A DNA stretch of 6,779 nucleotides from an uncultured Lachnospiraceae bacterium (GTDB taxonomy: Bacteria; Bacillota; Clostridia; Lachnospirales; Lachnospiraceae). Below are positions 6,516 through 6,779 of the stretch, piece by piece. The DNA lies in the NCBI GenBank assembly GCA_947651335.1, contig CANSYV010000078.1, positions 1 to 6,779 on the forward strand, read 5' to 3'. The position numbers and the translations under genes were made by a program. Each line of letters starts with the position of its first letter. Within the stretch, counting starts at the first letter, position 1. Under the pieces are notes generated by a model. The model was given only the letters and a program-made list of their open reading frames with translations. It made no database searches and was not told the DNA's origin.

Positions 6516-6779
6516 TTAATTCTTTTTAAAACGTCCGATGTTCAGATATTCATTTGTCTTGGCAGTACCTTCCGCACCGTCTGTCTGCATACCGCATGCA
6601 GCACGGATAGCATCCATTGTCTCAGGAATGGTAACACTTTCCTGAGGAATGTTGATGGCATACATAATGTCGTTGCCGCTCTCTACGATGCTGTCTTCCC
6701 ACAGACCGATCTCATACATATCTCCTCTGATCTTACCTTTTCTTTTAATGATCTTGCACTTTTCGCAAATCGGTTTTAC
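6516..6779 (-). CDS. gap: Type II (archaeal-type) glyceraldehyde-3-phosphate dehydrogenase, C-terminal end; 5' side replaced by rpmJ-like sequence at the window edge
   Basis: The last 68-69 residues, from GDMYEIGLWEDS (frame base 6725 downward) to YLNIGRFKKN and the TAA at 6516-6518, match the C-terminus of type II GAPDH. Archaeal enzymes there have an xxLYEIxVWEES start, an HQESDVVPENVDAIRA block and a KTN near the end. Here the blocks read IPQESVTIPETMDAIRA and AKTNEYLNIG. The full family has about 340 residues with the catalytic Cys in the N-terminal part, which is absent. The enzyme oxidises glyceraldehyde 3-phosphate with NAD(P)+ to 1,3-bisphosphoglycerate, the substrate of the archaeal-type PGK downstream. 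The reading frame stays open to the window edge, but upstream of about 6725 the residues are those of ribosomal protein L36, so the true gap gene does not continue as written. An ATG at 6717-6719 with AGAGGAG just 2 bases before it is too close to be a convincing start. Family assignment rests on the C-terminus only. Confidence 0.75.
   Translation of the reverse strand, partial: VKPICEKCKIIKRKGKIRGDMYEIGLWEDSIVESGNDIMYAINIPQESVTIPETMDAIRAACGMQTDGAEGTAKTNEYLNIGRFKKN
6726..6779 (-). pseudogene. rpmJ: Fragment of ribosomal protein L36 gene (rpmJ) joined in frame to the gap 3' end
   Basis: The minus strand encodes VKPICEKCKIIKRKGKIR from the window edge, the typical Firmicutes L36 segment starting at about residue 7, with the first CxxC of its zinc ribbon (CEKC). 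In L36 the next residues should be VICENPKHKQ. Instead the frame changes to GDMYEIGLWEDS of GAPDH. The second half of L36 with its other zinc ligands is missing. The true gene normally lies in the infA-rpmJ-rpsM ribosomal operon, so its presence here indicates either a chimeric contig end or a real recombination. Only 54 bases are visible. Confidence 0.7.

Noticed and set aside
1..6779. CRISPR arrays, tRNA or rRNA genes, insertion sequences, phage genes and direct repeats
   Set aside because: No spaced direct repeats, tRNA-like cloverleaf, transposase motifs or terminal repeats were seen. The space is filled by metabolic genes.

Overview
The window is a densely packed stretch of central carbon metabolism genes, all on the minus strand and therefore transcribed from right to left. 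Strong AGGAGG-type Shine-Dalgarno sequences, short gaps, moderate base composition and the style of the proteins suggest an anaerobic Firmicute, most likely a Clostridia/Lachnospiraceae-type gut bacterium. This placement is inferred from sequence style and not from a database match.

In transcription order (right to left): (1) 6516-6779, the C-terminal end of an archaeal-type (type II) glyceraldehyde-3-phosphate dehydrogenase. Its apparent N-terminal side, at the window edge, is a stretch of ribosomal protein L36 (rpmJ), so a genomic or assembly junction lies near 6723-6740. (2) A 140-base gap with two stem-loops. (3) 5122-6375, an archaeal-type phosphoglycerate kinase. (4) 3867-5117, a nickel-pincer LarA-family 2-hydroxyacid racemase, only 4 bases behind the kinase. 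(5) 2637-3812, a short NAD(P)-dependent malic enzyme. (6) A 134-base gap with a long A-rich-loop hairpin and a GC-rich hairpin. (7) 1666-2502 and 688-1647, the N- and C-terminal halves of a split transketolase. (8) A 118-base gap with one inverted repeat. (9) 1-569, the N-terminal part of an inositol 2-dehydrogenase-like Gfo/Idh/MocA oxidoreductase, cut by the left edge.

As a unit the genes read as a sugar/sugar-acid catabolic module. The split transketolase exchanges two-carbon units and yields triose phosphate. The type II GAPDH and archaeal-type PGK could turn triose phosphate into 3-phosphoglycerate with ATP gain. LarA plus malic enzyme could turn one enantiomer of malate (or a related hydroxyacid) into pyruvate, CO2 and reduced nicotinamide. 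The IolG-like enzyme would oxidise a polyol or sugar. The individual family assignments are well supported by visible motifs. The joint pathway and the real substrates are inference. The most notable points are the archaeal-like GAPDH/PGK pair beside a split transketolase in a bacterial operon, a kinase that has lost one of the usual 3-phosphoglycerate-binding arginines, and the rpmJ/gap junction at the right edge.
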